NCBI GenBank assembly: GCA_034401795.1
Contig: CM067370.1
Location: 60,552,369 to 60,616,368, forward strand
DNA length: 64,000 nucleotides
From: Chaetoderma sp. LZ-2023a
Lineage: Eukaryota > Mollusca > Caudofoveata > Chaetodermatida > Chaetodermatidae
Direction of reading: 5' to 3'
A model generated the notes under the pieces. That model had not been told where the DNA came from. It was given only the letters and a program-made list of their open reading frames with translations, and made no database searches. The number at the start of each line of letters is the position of its first letter. Positions within the stretch are counted from its first letter, which is position 1. Below, in pieces: positions 54,678-64,000 of the stretch. A program made the position numbers and the translations under genes.

Positions 54678-54721
54678 GTATTATGATGTTCTCACATGTA
54701 TAGACTCATCAATGTAAATCT

Positions 54722-55168
54722 GATACTGTTAGGCTTGCGCGATTTTTCGATTTAATCGTGAAGTTCGATTTATTTTTAAAATCACGATTTTTACGATGTA
54801 ATTGAAAAATTGAAAAATCGTCAAAAATTTCATGTTTGGTTAAAATCTAAATTATATACTTTTCCATCACATTATGAGTACAATTATAATCGATTCACGG
54901 CTGTGTTCATTGTGTTTATATCCCGCCGTGCAATGCACGTGTCGATACTGTTAGGCTTGCGTGATTTTTCGATTTAATCGTGAAGTTTGATTTATTTTTA
55001 AAATCACGATTTTTACGAAGTAATTGAGGAAAAATTGAAAAATCGTCAAAAATTTCATGTTTGTTTAAAATCTAAATTGTGTACTTTTCCATCACATTAT
55101 GAGTACAATTATAATCGATTCACGCCTATGTTCATTGTGTTTATATCCCGCCGTGCCATGCACGTGTC
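54722..55168. repeat. 222-bp tandem duplication
   Basis: Two copies begin GATACTGTTAGGCTTGCG and end with CCCGCCGTGCxATGCACGTG-type sequence. A handful of differences separate them. Confidence 0.9.
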
Positions 55169-56105
55169 GAATAATTACTAATCCCAACATAAAGCGCTTT
55201 AATAAACACGCTAACAATTTTGTTAACACCTTTGTCATTGAGAAAACCAGCTAGTTACTCCGTCGAATCGCCATATAATTTTCTTTCTTTCACTGCAGAC
55301 CCTGAGTCTGTCGTGAAATACCAAGTATATACTTAGTTGCAGAGTGATAGGCAATAATAAATAAAGATAGTAAACATAATTCTTTTTAATTCTAGAGTTA
55401 GAAAATTCAGGCCGTTAATAATTTTTCCTTTTTGATTCGCTTGTCATGTCTAAGTAAAGAAAATAAAGCAAAAGCATTCCAGATTCTTGTATTTTGAACT
55501 GTGCGTTCCATTGATTACTCTTAAATGTAAATCGTACATTCTGAAAGCAACTATAAACTGCACTATAGGACGAATTTACGCTGTCACTCTCGTAGATACT
55601 CAAAGGTACTGTCCTATGTATGTGGATTGCGCAGTATCTCCCCGGGTAGTAATATTAGCGTCTTTGCGTTACTCCGGTAATGACCTAAACTCATCCTACA
55701 AAGGGAGGCTCTAAGCTGAAGCTGATACATCACGTAATTAATACTTTTTGTCGACGACATTTTTTGTCAAATTTTGATGAAATAAATTATGTTTATTAAA
55801 CTATACGCACTATTTAGGCCGTCCCGATTAATAATTTCACTCCTGCGATTATGGATATAAGGTATACATTAAGCATAGAAGTAGGATGGTAAAAATTTAT
55901 CGCATGAAATTGTGTTCTAATTTTGTGCTATTTTTGTATTATTTATTTCATCTTTTTCTAGAAATTCCAAGTCCCAGTTTTCGTGACTTGTCACGTTACC
56001 CCGGTTTATTCTTTTGGGAATTTAGATCTACGATTTAATAAAAAATCACGTTTTTAAAAATAAAATCGATCGCGATGTTTCAAAGCAAAAATCGTGCAAG
56101 CCTAT
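54722..56105. mobile_element. Terminal-inverted-repeat element just after the RNF34-like stop codon
   Basis: The left end TAGGCTTGCGCGATTTTTCG (54730) pairs with the right end AAAAATCGTGCAAGCCTA (56087-56104). The left 222 bp is duplicated in tandem (54722-54943 and 54944 to about 55168). No transposase is seen, so it is non-autonomous. It contains overlapping AATAAA hexamers (55356-55365) in the sense direction of the host gene. Confidence 0.8.
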
Positions 56106-56280
56106 ATGCTGTGAATGCAGTGGTTCATATGAGTGGGAGAGTATAGACTAAATGTAAGCTGATTTAGTATACGTAGTGCTCCTTACTGGGGAGAACAGAC
56201 ACTGGGGGCCAAACAGAAGGAGGTTTTTTAACCATTTAATGGTTAAAATTAATCAAGAAGATATAGATTTTTCCCTCGTG

Positions 56281-56412
56281 AATGTCCATTTACCGGCTGA
56301 GAGAATGTTTTTGAAAATTTGCCACAAAAATTACTGGCTCGGTTATCGAGTTGAGCCATTTATTCCAACGATAAATTTTTTTAAATAGTCTTCTTGACTG
56401 ATATATGGACAG
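56281..56412. repeat. Foldback repeat, diverged copy
   Basis: AATGTCCATTTACCGGC... pairs imperfectly with ...GATATATGGACAG. The centre TTACTGGCTCGGTTATCGAG is recognisable. Confidence 0.6.
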
Positions 56413-57220
56413 TCCATACGGAAAAGTGCAAAGGCCAGCGATGGCGTGGTTGACCAACATATTATTAAAACACGTATTAACTCATTCGGTAACACAACTT
56501 TGGATATCTCCTCCACCAAAGTAATTTAGCCTAAACACATATTTTCTAGACACAATGCTGGTAAATATTGGAAAAAATGGTACTGTTCCCTATAACCTGC
56601 ATAACATTACTTATATTATCATGGTTATATATGGGTGAAATGTAGTGGGATAAAAAAAAATTTCAATGATAGAAATTTCATGAATATGGCTGCAGTATCT
56701 CCTTAATTACACAATTTAAAAAAATTCTGTAGAAATTCTCCATATTTCTTCTAACAATAGACCGACATTGTTGCATGTGAAATATCTAAATGTTTACACA
56801 TTTTCTGATACGATTTATACTATCAAATTTAAATCTTTGGGGCTGTTCAGTGTTGGTAGATAGTAATGAGATGCTGTCATGGATTGCTACAAAAAGCCAT
56901 CAACTGGTAGTCTTTTAGTTGCGACTCGCAATTAGTGTAAGTCATTTGGTTGGTCCATCTGTTAAATTTTTGACAATTCTGTCAAAGCGGCCTAAGTCAT
57001 AACTGTAACATGTCCCCCTGTTACCATTGCTTACAGGTCATTGGTCTATTTCGCCAGCATAATGTTTGCATAATAATTCACCTTTCCAGAGTATGAACCC
57101 ATCATATGACGTCATAATCATCTATGTGATGTGTAGAATGACATCATAATGGATGACATCATGAATGACGTCGATAAGTACATCACGAACGCATATTTGA
57201 AGACGGTCTATGTGTTGTTG
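56413..57220. other. Intergenic sequence, nothing recognised
   Basis: AT-rich, with no supported gene. ATCATATGACGTCATAATCA at about 57102-57121 contains a palindromic TGACGTCA (CRE-like) and lies next to a foldback element. Similar TGATGTCATAATCAACTACG occurs at about 51880. Confidence 0.4.
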
Positions 57221-57234
57221 TACAAATTGTTTGC

Positions 57235-57480
57235 TTTTATTTAATAAATATTCTGTTGAATGTTTTGAAACTAATTTGACTGGGCGCTGTTGCTGCCATA
57301 GGCTTTAACAGCACCCAGTCAAATTAGTTACAAAATATTCAACAGCTTCCCTGTATAGTTTTCAGGAAATTGACAGCTAGGGCATTCAGGGATTGATCAA
57401 TCCCAACACAGTGAGGTGTGGGTGGAGCTTAGATAGTGATGGGTGGGGCATAGCTAAAAATGGAAAGGTCCATTGAATTC
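57235..57480. repeat. Foldback element, GTTGAATATTTTGAAA family, fullest copy
   Basis: CTGTTGAATGTTTTGAAACT and its inverted partner AGTTACAAAATATTCAACAG flank a CTGGGCGCTGTTGC/GCACCCAG stem. The tail CTGTATAGTTTTCAGGAAAT...GGGTGGAGCTTAGATAG is shared with 51985-52175. Confidence 0.85.
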
Positions 57481-57851
57481 ATTGGCGAATTATCCCCCAC
57501 AATGAGGTTTCTTGGAATATAGCATTGTGCCTGTAGGTATGTAGCTTGATACACATATAGGTAGGTATGTACACACACGATTAAATGACTACGGTTAGTC
57601 TAAATGTATTTGAAACAAATTTGGAATATAGATTAATACTATGGAGGTGGTCGAATTCATTTTCCATTAATTTTTGTCAGTATTTACTGGAGTTATTGTA
57701 CTTGAAGAAACAGATTTCATTAATTTGATCATTTCCAGGTAATAACTTAGATTAGAAACAAATTGAGAATTTAGCTTAAAGGGACACATACACAGCAAAA
57801 TTCTTGAAAATATAATTGTTATGATTGTATACTTTAGGGGGTTTAAATTGT

Positions 57852-58045
57852 GTACCTCGATCCTCAATGTAATAAAACGAAATAAATCTGATTGATGATT
57901 TCATTCCATATAGATTAATATAAATGTACAGTTGAATTAGGGATTCAAGTTTCTATTTCAATTTCACAACTTAACAAGTTATATTAATTTATGTGGAATG
58001 AAATCGTCATTTTAAGGTTTATTTTGTTTCATTACATTGAGGTAC
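57852..58045. repeat. Foldback element with about 70-bp arms
   Basis: The left arm (GTACCTCGATCCTCAATGTA to CATATAGATTAATATA) pairs with the right arm (TATATTAATTTATGTGGAAT to TACATTGAGGTAC). The loop is about 50 bp. Confidence 0.85.
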
Positions 58046-58298
58046 ATGCCTCTTAAAAATAAACAATTTTGACAATTTAATTTTCAAGCATTCTGGTATG
58101 AATCTGTGTCTTTAACATTAATAATGTGGATGTCAAATTCCTGCTTCATTTATAACATTTCTGACAAAGCTACCTAAGTCACATCTATAGCGCATGTTCA
58201 TCACTATTATGGCTCTTAAAAATCGTTAGGTGCTGAAGATATAGACCAGATTTTTTTTATAAATAAACAGATGGAGGAAAACGCTTCATTTACGCCAA

Positions 58299-58432
58299 TT
58301 TCCATTTGCAGGCAAGAGATTATTTAAAAAAATTTATATCACTGGAGTAACTGGCTCAGTTATCGAGCCAGTCATTCCAGTGTTAAACTTTCCAAAAATC
58401 GTCTTCCGTTGGTCGGCAAATGGACATTTCTC
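58299..58432. repeat. Foldback repeat copy
   Basis: Arms TTTCCATTTGCAGGCAAGAG and TTGGTCGGCAAATGGACATT, with inner TATCACTGGAGTAACTGGCT and AGCCAGTCATTCCAGTGTTA. Confidence 0.8.
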
Positions 58433-58559
58433 AAGACCACTGCAAAAGCTGTTTTTGGTCAGCTTGAGCGTGAAAGGGTTGACCATCAAGCCAGTGATTG
58501 TAAAATATAAAAAATAATTCCTCTCCTGCAAAATGATATTTCTCAAGACCACTGCGGAA

Positions 58560-59890
58560 ACATGTGGCTTAAAGGCTTAAAGAATATGTGTAACAGTAGG
58601 TGAGTTTTATACAATTTGCCAGATGTTTTGAAGTATACTTGATGACAAGTAGGTGAATATTTGTTTTATTTAGTATACTAGCTATATGACTCGTGCTTTG
58701 TGCTCAAAGTATATCTCGTGCCTTACAGTATATTAAAAAATACACAGGGTATTCTTGGGCATAACCTAGTGTAATCTGCTTGATTGTAAAATATGTAGAT
58801 GGAAACAATATAGTCATTATTTTTGCAATGTTCTAGATTATGTAGAAAATAACATATGTAAATCATACGACCTGTTTATTACATTTCAAACAATTTTTTA
58901 TTGGAAGAGAATTTTAGTTCTCTGGCAGCAAGCTCTCTCTGTTAAGCCTTCTCTTAGTGAAATCTCAATGTCTCACTTTCAGAGCATATGTACAGGTATG
59001 GTAATCGCCAGAGGATATCGTAGATTGTAGTCAAGATGTTGTATGAGGTCTGTCAGCTTGAACGGGTTAATGTACCATTAGCTTATTACCCATTCCATCA
59101 GGGCTGCATTTGTAAATATTAAATCTGCTGAAGATTCTTAAAACAATTTTACTGAATATTTCATTTATTTTCAAAATCAGCAGCAGGAATTCACCCACGT
59201 ATATTAAATATTACCTGTGTAGTATTTTAAAACAGGAGCTGTCACATAGAGCTCATATGATGCTCACTTTTTTTACATAATTGTGAGATCCTGAATTTAT
59301 GTTTAATTAAACAGGCCATTATACAGCATAAGCATTTTAGTATTGCTTTCTATTGTTACATTGTACACATGATATATAACTAGCTTAAAGATGTCCATTA
59401 ATTTACTAAATAAATTTGTGAATTTTATTTTGTATCATCCTCAATCATTATGTAATCAACGGCTTTATAAGTCATTTAGTCCACTCGTGTTGAATATATA
59501 AGATTACTAGCCTTTTTGAGATCATAAAATTGCGTCAGTATTCATTGATTAATTTATGGATGGATTCATGGATTGTAAATTCGCATAAGACATACAATGC
59601 ATACACTTTTATGATAGACTTCTCGAGTTTCGTGACGGAGCTACATGGTTTTGATTGTGACGTCAGCTAACTAGTGTCGGACATAATTGATTATGACATC
59701 GGATACTTGAGTGACAGATCAGATCCCTCCAGTATGTATCTTTATTATTTGCTAAAATAGAGATTCATTTGACATACAAGCACATTAAAATTATGTCTGT
59801 TGGTGAGAGTGTTTTATTCAGAAGAAAGATTCGGGTTTCTCATCACCTATTACTGGTCAGCTTGCTAAACTTCTGTGGATGAAGACTCGC
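58560..59890. other. Intergenic sequence, nothing recognised
   Basis: AT-rich DNA without a supported gene or strong repeat. Confidence 0.4.
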
Positions 59891-60330
59891 TATGCTCCAG
59901 TGACTGGGAATGACACACTTCATGCTCCAGTGACTGGGAATGGAGTGTGTCACAATATGGAATTCAGTCACTGGCAAGCTATGGTCTACTACTCTGAACA
60001 TGATTCTACTCAAACCAGCGAATTGCATTCACGTCTTAGCACTTTAATGGTCAAGAAAATGAGACTATTTGCTTATTGAATATCCATTTGTAGGCCAAGA
60101 GAATTGTATTTCTGAAAATTGGCCCGTGGAATGGCTGGCTCGGTTACCTAGGAAGGCAATCTAGTAAGCCGCTTTACGAAAAATATGCTTACCTTGACCA
60201 TTAAAGCGTTATAGGTTTCCTGAAATAAAATAAACATGATGTCATTTCCTCTGACAAAACTCAGACAAATGATGTCATTTCCTCTGACAAAACTCAGGCA
60301 AATGATGTCATTGACACAAGGCATCTATGA
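59890..60330. repeat. Small tandem duplications
   Basis: ATGCTCCAGTGACTGGGAAT is present twice (about 59893-59942). ATGATGTCATTTCCTCTGAC is present twice and partly a third time (60237-60325, period 36). A partial foldback copy lies at 60084-60160. Confidence 0.75.
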
Positions 60331-60569
60331 ATTACATTATGCTATAGGTATATATGAGGGTAGTATGGAGCAACCAAGTACTGGTGGTTCTTTAAGCCTA
60401 TGGGTCAAACGAGCATCAATCTTATAGGACCACAATCATGTGGTCCCAGTAGGTATTGCATGTTTCCTGACTTGTTTATGTTTATAATAAGACCATCTGG
60501 TTTTAGTAACAGATAACCTCTAATCGGTAGGATCTGTCAATTCTGTAAATAAAAATATTTGCTTTTCGA

Positions 60570-60684
60570 ATATCCATTTTAAGGCCAAGAAAACCTTTTT
60601 GAAAATATACCACTGGAATAACTTGGTTTTTCCAGTGCAAAAATTTCAACTGTTATCGTCTCTTGCCCCGCAAATGGACATTCC
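60570..60684. repeat. Foldback repeat copy
   Basis: ATATCCATTTTAAGGCCAAG pairs with CCCCGCAAATGGACATT. The inner pair is CCACTGGAATAACTTGG and CCAGTG. Confidence 0.65.
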
Positions 60685-61356
60685 TCAAGACCATTGCAGA
60701 GGCCAGCATTTGCAAGCTTGGCCATTAAACGATTAAGAAGAGGTGTTTGGTCAGATTTGTTTTTCAAGTAGTCGTAACGCTTTAAAGCCAGCTTAGTTTT
60801 AGAAATCAGTTTAGTAGTGAATTATCATCTTTAATTAGTCAGATAACTTTAACCTGCTAATCACTGTTCATTCCGAGACAATTTTTTTTACCGTCCTGTT
60901 CTAGACAATCAACCTTCCTAGAACTAGCACCTACAAAATCATGTATACGTTCTCTTTTGTGTACAATAATATTTTCAAGATAATTCTTTTATTCAGCACA
61001 GATATGAAATTGTGCAAGTACATAGTTGTTGTTGTTGTGTGTATATATGTATAAATAGTTTACATGTATATATCATGTACTCTAAGCATCATCTTCCCAG
61101 GAAGAATTTATTTTTATGATGTGACTCCAGTGGGGTCTTAACTTTATAATTTCCAAGACCATTATAAATAGTGATAAATTGTTAAATTTCTGATTTTCTA
61201 ACATGTTTTCAGTAGATTAAATAATTTACATAATTAATTATGCATATCTATGAGGTTAACGTTATAAATTGTGTAAAAATAACTGTCTCTAATGTCTGTT
61301 ATTTAACCCTTTAACACTAATATCAGCCAAAAACGGCTTCAGCAGTGTTCTTGAGA

Positions 61357-61487
61357 AATGTCCATTTGCAGACCAAGAGAAGGCTATTTTTGAAAATTTA
61401 GCACTGGAATGACTGGCTCGATAACCAAGCCAGTCATTCCAGGGGTAAATTTTCAGAAAGAGCCTCTTGGTCTGCAAATGGACATTT
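61357..61487. repeat. Foldback repeat, best-preserved copy
   Basis: AATGTCCATTTGCAGACCAA and TTGGTCTGCAAATGGACATT are exact complements. The inner arms TAGCACTGGAATGACTGGCT and AGCCAGTCATTCCAG also pair, giving arms of about 62 bp around ATAAC. Confidence 0.93.
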
Positions 61488-61499
61488 TCAATGAGAAAA

Positions 61500-62040
61500 G
61501 TTTTTCTAGAACAAATACGAGGGTTAAAGGGTTAAGGACTATATCTCAGCTGTAATTTGACTTTGAAAGTCAGAGAATCTAAATGTTCAAATATTTTGCA
61601 ACTTTGAAATGCCAGAAAACCTAGAATACATGCATTTATTTGAATTCTTCCCATTTTATAGCCGATGGTGCTCATATGTATTAAAATGTATTATAGGCTT
61701 TCTGTTTGTTTGTCTGTCCATTCATCCAGCAATTCATGATCATGTGACTATAAAACAAATGAATTGATAGCGTGTTCATGGGTTCCGACATGCCATGGCT
61801 GACGCTGTTGGCCTGTTGCACATCCATGGCCGAGAGAGGGTTAATAATGGACTTAGGGGCATGCAAGGTGTCCACCTCCTCCACCCACCCCCAGCACTTG
61901 CAGAGAATGGGAGATGCAGCCTCCAATACCTGCATACAGGTGTTGTCAGGTCAATATATGGTTTGACCCCCAGAAAATTGCTGCAAAAGGTTTTTCAACA
62001 TTTTATGGTAGTGTTTGATGTACTAGAGGACATACTAAAA
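61500..62040. other. Intergenic sequence, nothing firmly recognised
   Basis: A 101-codon frame at 61795-62100 has no recognisable domain and its end runs into the adjacent 'AAGATGGCCGCC' repeat, so I do not call it a gene. Confidence 0.4.
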
Positions 62041-62470
62041 GTTGACCACAGTCTGACCATCGGAAAGTCATCATTTTCAAGATGGCCGCCAAGACCATAA
62101 AATGTTCTTTCGTCATTAACTATTCGTACTAGACTGGAAATTTTGGTGTTTACCCCAGGTTATTGGAGCCTAACAGCACATTAATACTAGGTAGAATGCC
62201 CATTAACTATTCATGCTAGATTAGCGATTTTATTGTCTCCACCCAGGTTCTTTTAGCCAACCAACACATTAAGATAAGATAAAATGTTGTGATGAACTAT
62301 TATAAGATACTTGAGAAAATCAACATGGCATTCAAGATGGCTGCCATAACCTTTAAGTTATTAATTGCCATAAGTTATTAACTGTTCGTAGTAGACTGGT
62401 GATTTTGATGTCTACCCAAAATTTTGGTGGTTTAGCAAACCGGTAAGACTACTTACAATGTAGAATCCTA
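62041..62470. repeat. Degenerate tandem repeats with 'AAGATGGCCGCCA' motif
   Basis: About three units share AAGATGGCxGCCA, CATTAACTATTCGTACTAGA, CTGG.AATTTTGGTGT and CCAGGTT. No coding sequence is supported. Confidence 0.65.
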
Positions 62471-62559
62471 TGAGGTTATTAGTAATAGAGAAATTAAAGA
62501 TGGTGTTAATTCTATGCAGGCAACGTTGTTGTCTACCTGGTGATTTGTGGGGTATAAGG

Positions 62560-64000
62560 AATCCAATAAGTGAATACAATCTTCACATCAATCACACTGT
62601 CAAGCGCTTCTTCAATGGCCTGGTTGTCATTCGGATTGTCACAAGATTCAGTTTGCTATGTTCCACAGGCAGCAATGCATGGTAGTCCGTATCCTCTAAA
62701 CTGTAACATGGCGTTTTGCAGTGAATCATCTGTAGAAGTTTGTCAGGGGCTGCATTCATTTTTTACATAACTGGCCCAATTTAGGACACACATGTCTTCT
62801 CTACCAATCCACACCATGATCTGATAGTAAACTCTTAGGCAGTGGAATCTAGTGGTAGATGCATTAGGAAGGTGTTACAAATGATTTAGCTGAAACCACT
62901 TTCTTACTGAAGATGCTATAGCGTAAGGATGAAAGTGAGTTACTTCACTTTCCACCAAACATGACAGGCATCACTTGACTGCCAAGGTCTGGAATCATAT
63001 CATCTGTGTGTTTTGGAAGAATGAATGCATCAGTGCATGTCTACATGATTGAATCACCTTTCACTAGTTCCTGAAAAGCAAACCCTTTTCCGAAGCCATT
63101 CAGGAGGTGGTATCATACACTGTAAATGCATGAACGATAACTAATTGACCACACAAATCCTTAACAAGAATGTATTTCAGATAGTTGATGTTATACACTT
63201 TGTTTCGTTTTGATTGATTATCTGAACCAAAATAAATACAGTTGCTTTCTGCTTTTGCATAGTAAAGCATAAGAATAAGAAAATCTGTATCTTCCCCAGT
63301 GAAAGTTGTAGAGAACATGCACAACCAATCGACTGCTGCATTTACAGCATCAACATATGCATCCCCTGGTTCATTTCTGACACGGCAGCCCTTTTTACTA
63401 AGTTCCATGCTGATGAGATTGATCCTTCTTTGTTTCTGTCTCGAGACAAAATGTATCTTTCTCTTCTCTACAATGCTCAGTTCTCGCCTGGGAATCATAT
63501 GGTTTATCCGTCGTCCTGGTGTCAATGCCTCTACAATCCACATCGCGTGAAAAGTCCTTTCTATTGTGAAAATATGATCAACATTGTCCCCAGCAAAAAG
63601 CAACGCCACCATGTCCACCAAATCAATGACTCCACATAGCATGTCTGGAGAAAGACAATCAGTGGCATTCTTCTCAAATCGCATAACTTCCCCATATGAG
63701 GAACAAAATCACATCTCATGAAATGTGTCTATGATGAATTTAAAACGATACAAATGATGTCTTCACAGCAAGATTAACCTGTACTGGAGCAAGTGCTCTA
63801 CATGGCCAAACTGCGTTAATTATAGCATGACCTGTACCTGCAAGCTTTTGTCTAGGATCTGCACCCACAAACAGGATATGCAATGCTGTACGCAGTGTGT
63901 CAGGAATGAATGATAAACCTGAATCAAGCTCAACTGTATGGGCACTTGGGAACTGATCTGTAATGGACGGAACATTAGACTTAATGTCACTTTTAAATCA
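62560..64000 (-). pseudogene. Decayed member of an uncharacterised invertebrate multicopy protein family
   Basis: On the - strand, from the right edge inwards: LAGTGHAIINAVWPCRALAP and VQVNLAVK (about 63780-63840), then a 194-codon frame at 63684-63100 with EKNATDCLS, a DNVDHIFTIERTFHAMWIV block and GEDTDFLILMLYYA, ending in HAFTVYDTTS. Finally NAAPDKLLQMIHCKTPC lies near 62730. I recall this order (DNVDH...TFHGMG, GEDTDLL, HAF.GCDTTS, then a Cys-rich LLK.I.C.C tail) as typical of a family found in many copies in molluscs and other invertebrates, with unknown function. Stops and frameshifts between blocks mark it as broken. Its start is beyond the window. Confidence 0.6.

Noticed and set aside
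61795-62100. Overlapping ORFs of 64 and 101 codons
   Set aside because: No domain, no splice context, and the longer one ends inside an 'AAGATGGCCGCC' repeat.
63100-63684. 194-codon - strand ORF as an intact gene
   Set aside because: Family blocks that should flank it lie in other frames on both sides, so it is one open piece of a broken copy.
1-64000. tRNA, rRNA or other structured RNA genes
   Set aside because: I looked for A-box/B-box and cloverleaf-like patterns and found none I could support by eye; a covariance-model scan would be needed to exclude them.

Overview
The window is eukaryotic nuclear DNA from an animal. It is AT-rich and intron-rich, with one recognisable host gene on the + strand, an RNF34/rififylin-type E3 ubiquitin ligase, split over at least six exons between about 10.2 and 54.7 kb. 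The AGGTCA-rich tandem repeats, the 'AAGATGGCCGCC' dispersed repeats and the DIRS and Penelope elements together suggest a marine invertebrate. A mollusc, perhaps a bivalve, is my best guess, but no marker gene proves it.

Layout. 1-4630: 3' part of a decayed DIRS-like tyrosine-recombinase retrotransposon (element C). 4.6-10.1 kb: AT-rich DNA with a tandem array carrying perfect estrogen-response-element-like palindromes, and a candidate TATA promoter near 8.74 kb. 10.16-10.95 kb: first two firmly placed RNF34-like exons. The next intron (20.3 kb) is almost filled by a Ty3/gypsy element with 1.86-kb LTRs (11,488-30,153). Its domain order is gag-protease-integrase-RT-RNase H, the unusual Gmr1-type order, and its leader holds a decayed SGNH-hydrolase-like ORF. 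A full-length DIRS-like element (B1, 17,861-24,899) sits inside its integrase. A Penelope-like RT fragment follows on the - strand, then exon 3 (31,290-31,526).

The following intron (19.2 kb) contains a tandem repeat array split by an RT-less DIRS-like element (A, 32,411-43,931). Element A is itself split by a second near-identical, apparently intact copy of the B family (B2, 34,050-41,104). Further on are an inverted pair of Penelope-like GIY-YIG endonuclease fragments and an acidic C2H2 zinc-finger ORF. Exons 4 to 6 (50.8-54.7 kb) encode the second SAP domain, a 30-nt microexon and the RING finger. A terminal-inverted-repeat element starts about 50 bp after the stop codon and supplies candidate poly(A) signals. 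56-62 kb holds foldback elements and simple repeats. The right edge carries a decayed - strand member of a family that I believe is multicopy in invertebrates.

How it fits together. The six exons join with matching phases into 365 codons plus stop, so the host gene looks intact even though retroelements make up most of its two large introns. Relative ages can be read from the nesting: gypsy before B1, tandem array before A before B2. The B family has intact long ORFs, exact DIRS-type termini and a readable integration dinucleotide (TT), so it is the best candidate for a recently active element. The strongest leads are the integrase-before-RT gypsy element with its SGNH-like extra ORF, and the self-documenting DIRS nest.
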